DNA of 64,000 nt, taken from contig JAMNXO010000001.1 in the NCBI GenBank assembly GCA_023653115.1, forward strand, positions 124,001 through 188,000. The letters are read 5' to 3'. Position 1 is the first letter of the stretch. The number at the start of each line of letters is the position of its first letter. Below, piece after piece: positions 63,104-64,000 of this stretch. The stretch is from Erythrobacter sp. (GTDB lineage: Bacteria > Pseudomonadota > Alphaproteobacteria > Sphingomonadales > Sphingomonadaceae). A model generated the notes under the pieces. It ran no database searches, was not told the origin of the DNA, and worked only from the letters and a program-made list of their open reading frames with translations. The translations under genes and the position numbers were made by a program.

Positions 63104-64000
63104 ATGACAATGGCAGGGCTGCGACGAGCGGGAACGCTGGCCGCAGCCCTGCTGCTTTTGGGCGGTGCGACACACGAAGCGCCGCAACCGCTCGCCCCGC
63201 TCGAAGGGGCCGGCTGGGAGCTGGCGTGGTCTGACGAGTTCGACGGCGAGAGCCTCGACCGCACCAAGTGGGCACCCGAAGTCTCGTGCTGGGGCGGGGG
63301 CAATGCCGAGCGCCAATGCTATACCGACAGGCCCGAGAATATCGCGGTCGAAGGCGGAATGCTGCTGCTGAAGGCGCGCAAGGAGCGCTTCACTGGCCCC
63401 GCGCGCCCGCCCGAGATTGCTGCGACACCCAATCCTGACATCCTGCAATTCTACACCTCGGGCAAGGTCCGCACGCGCGGGCTTCACGCGTGGCGGTATG
63501 GCCGGATCGAGGTGCGCGCCAAGGTTCCGCCGGGGCAGGGCACCTGGCCGGCGGTGTGGATGATGCCCGCGCACGACATTTATGGCCCGTGGCCGCTCTC
63601 AGGCGAGATCGACATTCTCGAGGCGGTCAATATCGGCGCCAAGTGCAAAGTGTGTGAGGGCGGCAAGGGCGAGAACCGCACCATCAGTGCGCTGCATTTC
63701 GGCAAGCTCGCGCCCAAGAACCGCTTTGTCGATCACCGCAACGCGCTCCCCGATCTGGCGCTGCCGTCGGATGGTTTCCACGTCTATGCCGTCGAATGGG
63801 GCGAAGGGCTGATCCGGTTCCTGGTGGACGACCGGGTGCATCTCACCGTGCCGGCTGACAAATGGAGCACCGGGTCGCCGCTCGCGCGCGGCAATCCGGC
63901 CGCCCCGTTCGATCAGCCGTTCTACATCATGGCCAATCTGGCCGTGGGCGGAAAGCTCTCCGAAGAAAACAACGCGAAAGGGCTTGCGGGCAAGAGCTTT
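63104..64000 (+). CDS. GH16 beta-glucanase (laminarinase-type), 3' end outside window
   Basis: 299 codons are open to the window edge. The start is ATG 63104 (a second ATG at 63110 is possible), with an exported N-terminus (LAAALLLLGGAT). The domain shows WSDEFDGESLDRTKWAPE, RYGRIEVRAKVPPGQGTWPAVWMMP and the catalytic ExDxxE motif EIDILE (Glu168, Asp170, Glu173), the bulged form found in laminarinases and lichenases. It continues with FHVYAVEWGEGLIRFLVDD and FYIMANLAVGGK. It probably cleaves beta-1,3- or mixed-linkage glucan outside the cell or in the periplasm, feeding the TonB receptor encoded upstream. Confidence 0.92.
   Translation, partial: MTMAGLRRAGTLAAALLLLGGATHEAPQPLAPLEGAGWELAWSDEFDGESLDRTKWAPEVSCWGGGNAERQCYTDRPENIAVEGGMLLLKARKERFTGPARPPEIAATPNPDILQFYTSGKVRTRGLHAWRYGRIEVRAKVPPGQGTWPAVWMMPAHDIYGPWPLSGEIDILEAVNIGAKCKVCEGGKGENRTISALHFGKLAPKNRFVDHRNALPDLALPSDGFHVYAVEWGEGLIRFLVDDRVHLTVPADKWSTGSPLARGNPAAPFDQPFYIMANLAVGGKLSEENNAKGLAGKSF

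Noticed and set aside
59601..63275. Very long open frame on the minus strand opposite the TonB receptor gene
   Set aside because: It is antisense to a receptor with complete plug and barrel motifs, has no recognisable domain, and its Arg/Ala/Gly-rich translation is what GC-rich third-codon bias produces.
1..64000. CRISPR arrays, insertion sequences, prophage or integrative element boundaries
   Set aside because: No repeat-spacer pattern, transposase, integrase or terminal inverted repeats were seen; gene content reads as core plus catabolic chromosome.
1..64000. tRNA or rRNA genes in the intergenic gaps
   Set aside because: Gaps are short, and I could not find a T-loop GTTCGA-type sequence with matching acceptor and anticodon arms in them. 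A covariance-model scan would be decisive.

Overview
The window is GC-rich chromosomal DNA from an alphaproteobacterium. It is most likely a sphingomonad of the Erythrobacter/Porphyrobacter type. The support is conserved alphaproteobacterial blocks (fabH-ihfA-merR; dciA-dsb-dsb-smc; miaB-phoH-ybeY-corC; nfuA-nitroreductase-tsaB-rimI-mucR-fur), two large TonB-dependent receptors, a tryptophan-halogenase-like protein and a Ros/MucR protein with sphingomonad-style residues. I see no rRNA, tRNA, CRISPR array, insertion sequence, prophage or plasmid functions. Genes are dense, with many 4-base ATGA overlaps, and no gene-free stretch exceeds 300 bases.

Layout. 1-1.75 kb: end of fabH, then ihfA and a MerR regulator. 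1.75-7.4 kb (minus): DciA-like protein, two thioredoxin-fold disulfide proteins and SMC. 7.4-11.7 kb (plus): mutY, a serine hydrolase, nudC and a DsbA-family oxidoreductase. 11.7-17.1 kb (minus): TonB receptor, a membrane protein of unknown function, and a fatty acid hydroxylase/sterol desaturase.

17.3-29.75 kb (minus) is the most distinctive region. Ten tightly packed genes encode an ABC importer (binding protein, permease, ATPase), a NikR-like ribbon-helix-helix regulator, two DUF1989 proteins, a biotin-dependent urea/guanidine carboxylase, allophanate hydrolase, a soluble hybrid histidine kinase and a LuxR-type response regulator. By family knowledge this is a guanidine (or urea) nitrogen-scavenging pathway: carboxylation, deimination by the DUF1989 pair, then hydrolysis of allophanate to ammonia and CO2. 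Guanidine pathways of this kind are often controlled by a ykkC riboswitch, but none is visible here. Instead two copies of one inverted repeat (TATTAC-N14-GTAATA) lie upstream of the importer and upstream of the NikR-like gene. That protein has lost three of the four nickel ligands of its family. I infer a protein-based local control circuit.

29.9-35.2 kb: a beta-propeller lipoprotein, a BLUF-SCHIC photoreceptor that keeps the AppA key residues at identical positions, a DUF1489 protein, and a three-gene Rieske oxygenase/NTF2-like/SDR operon. 35.2-44.7 kb: MgtE, cyclophilin, a lipase-like lipoprotein, miaB, phoH, ybeY and corC. The phoH-ybeY pair is split by an outer-membrane protein plus an ECF sigma/anti-sigma pair on the other strand. 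44.8-50.1 kb: LysR regulator, acyltransferase, fur, mucR, rimI, tsaB, nitroreductase and nfuA. 50.2-58.1 kb (plus): two-domain M16 peptidase, class II DAHP synthase, egtB-egtD (ergothioneine) and a renalase-like flavoprotein. 58.1-64 kb: a carbohydrate-uptake style locus with a tryptophan-halogenase-like gene divergent from a TonB receptor, followed by a GH16 beta-glucanase that runs off the window.
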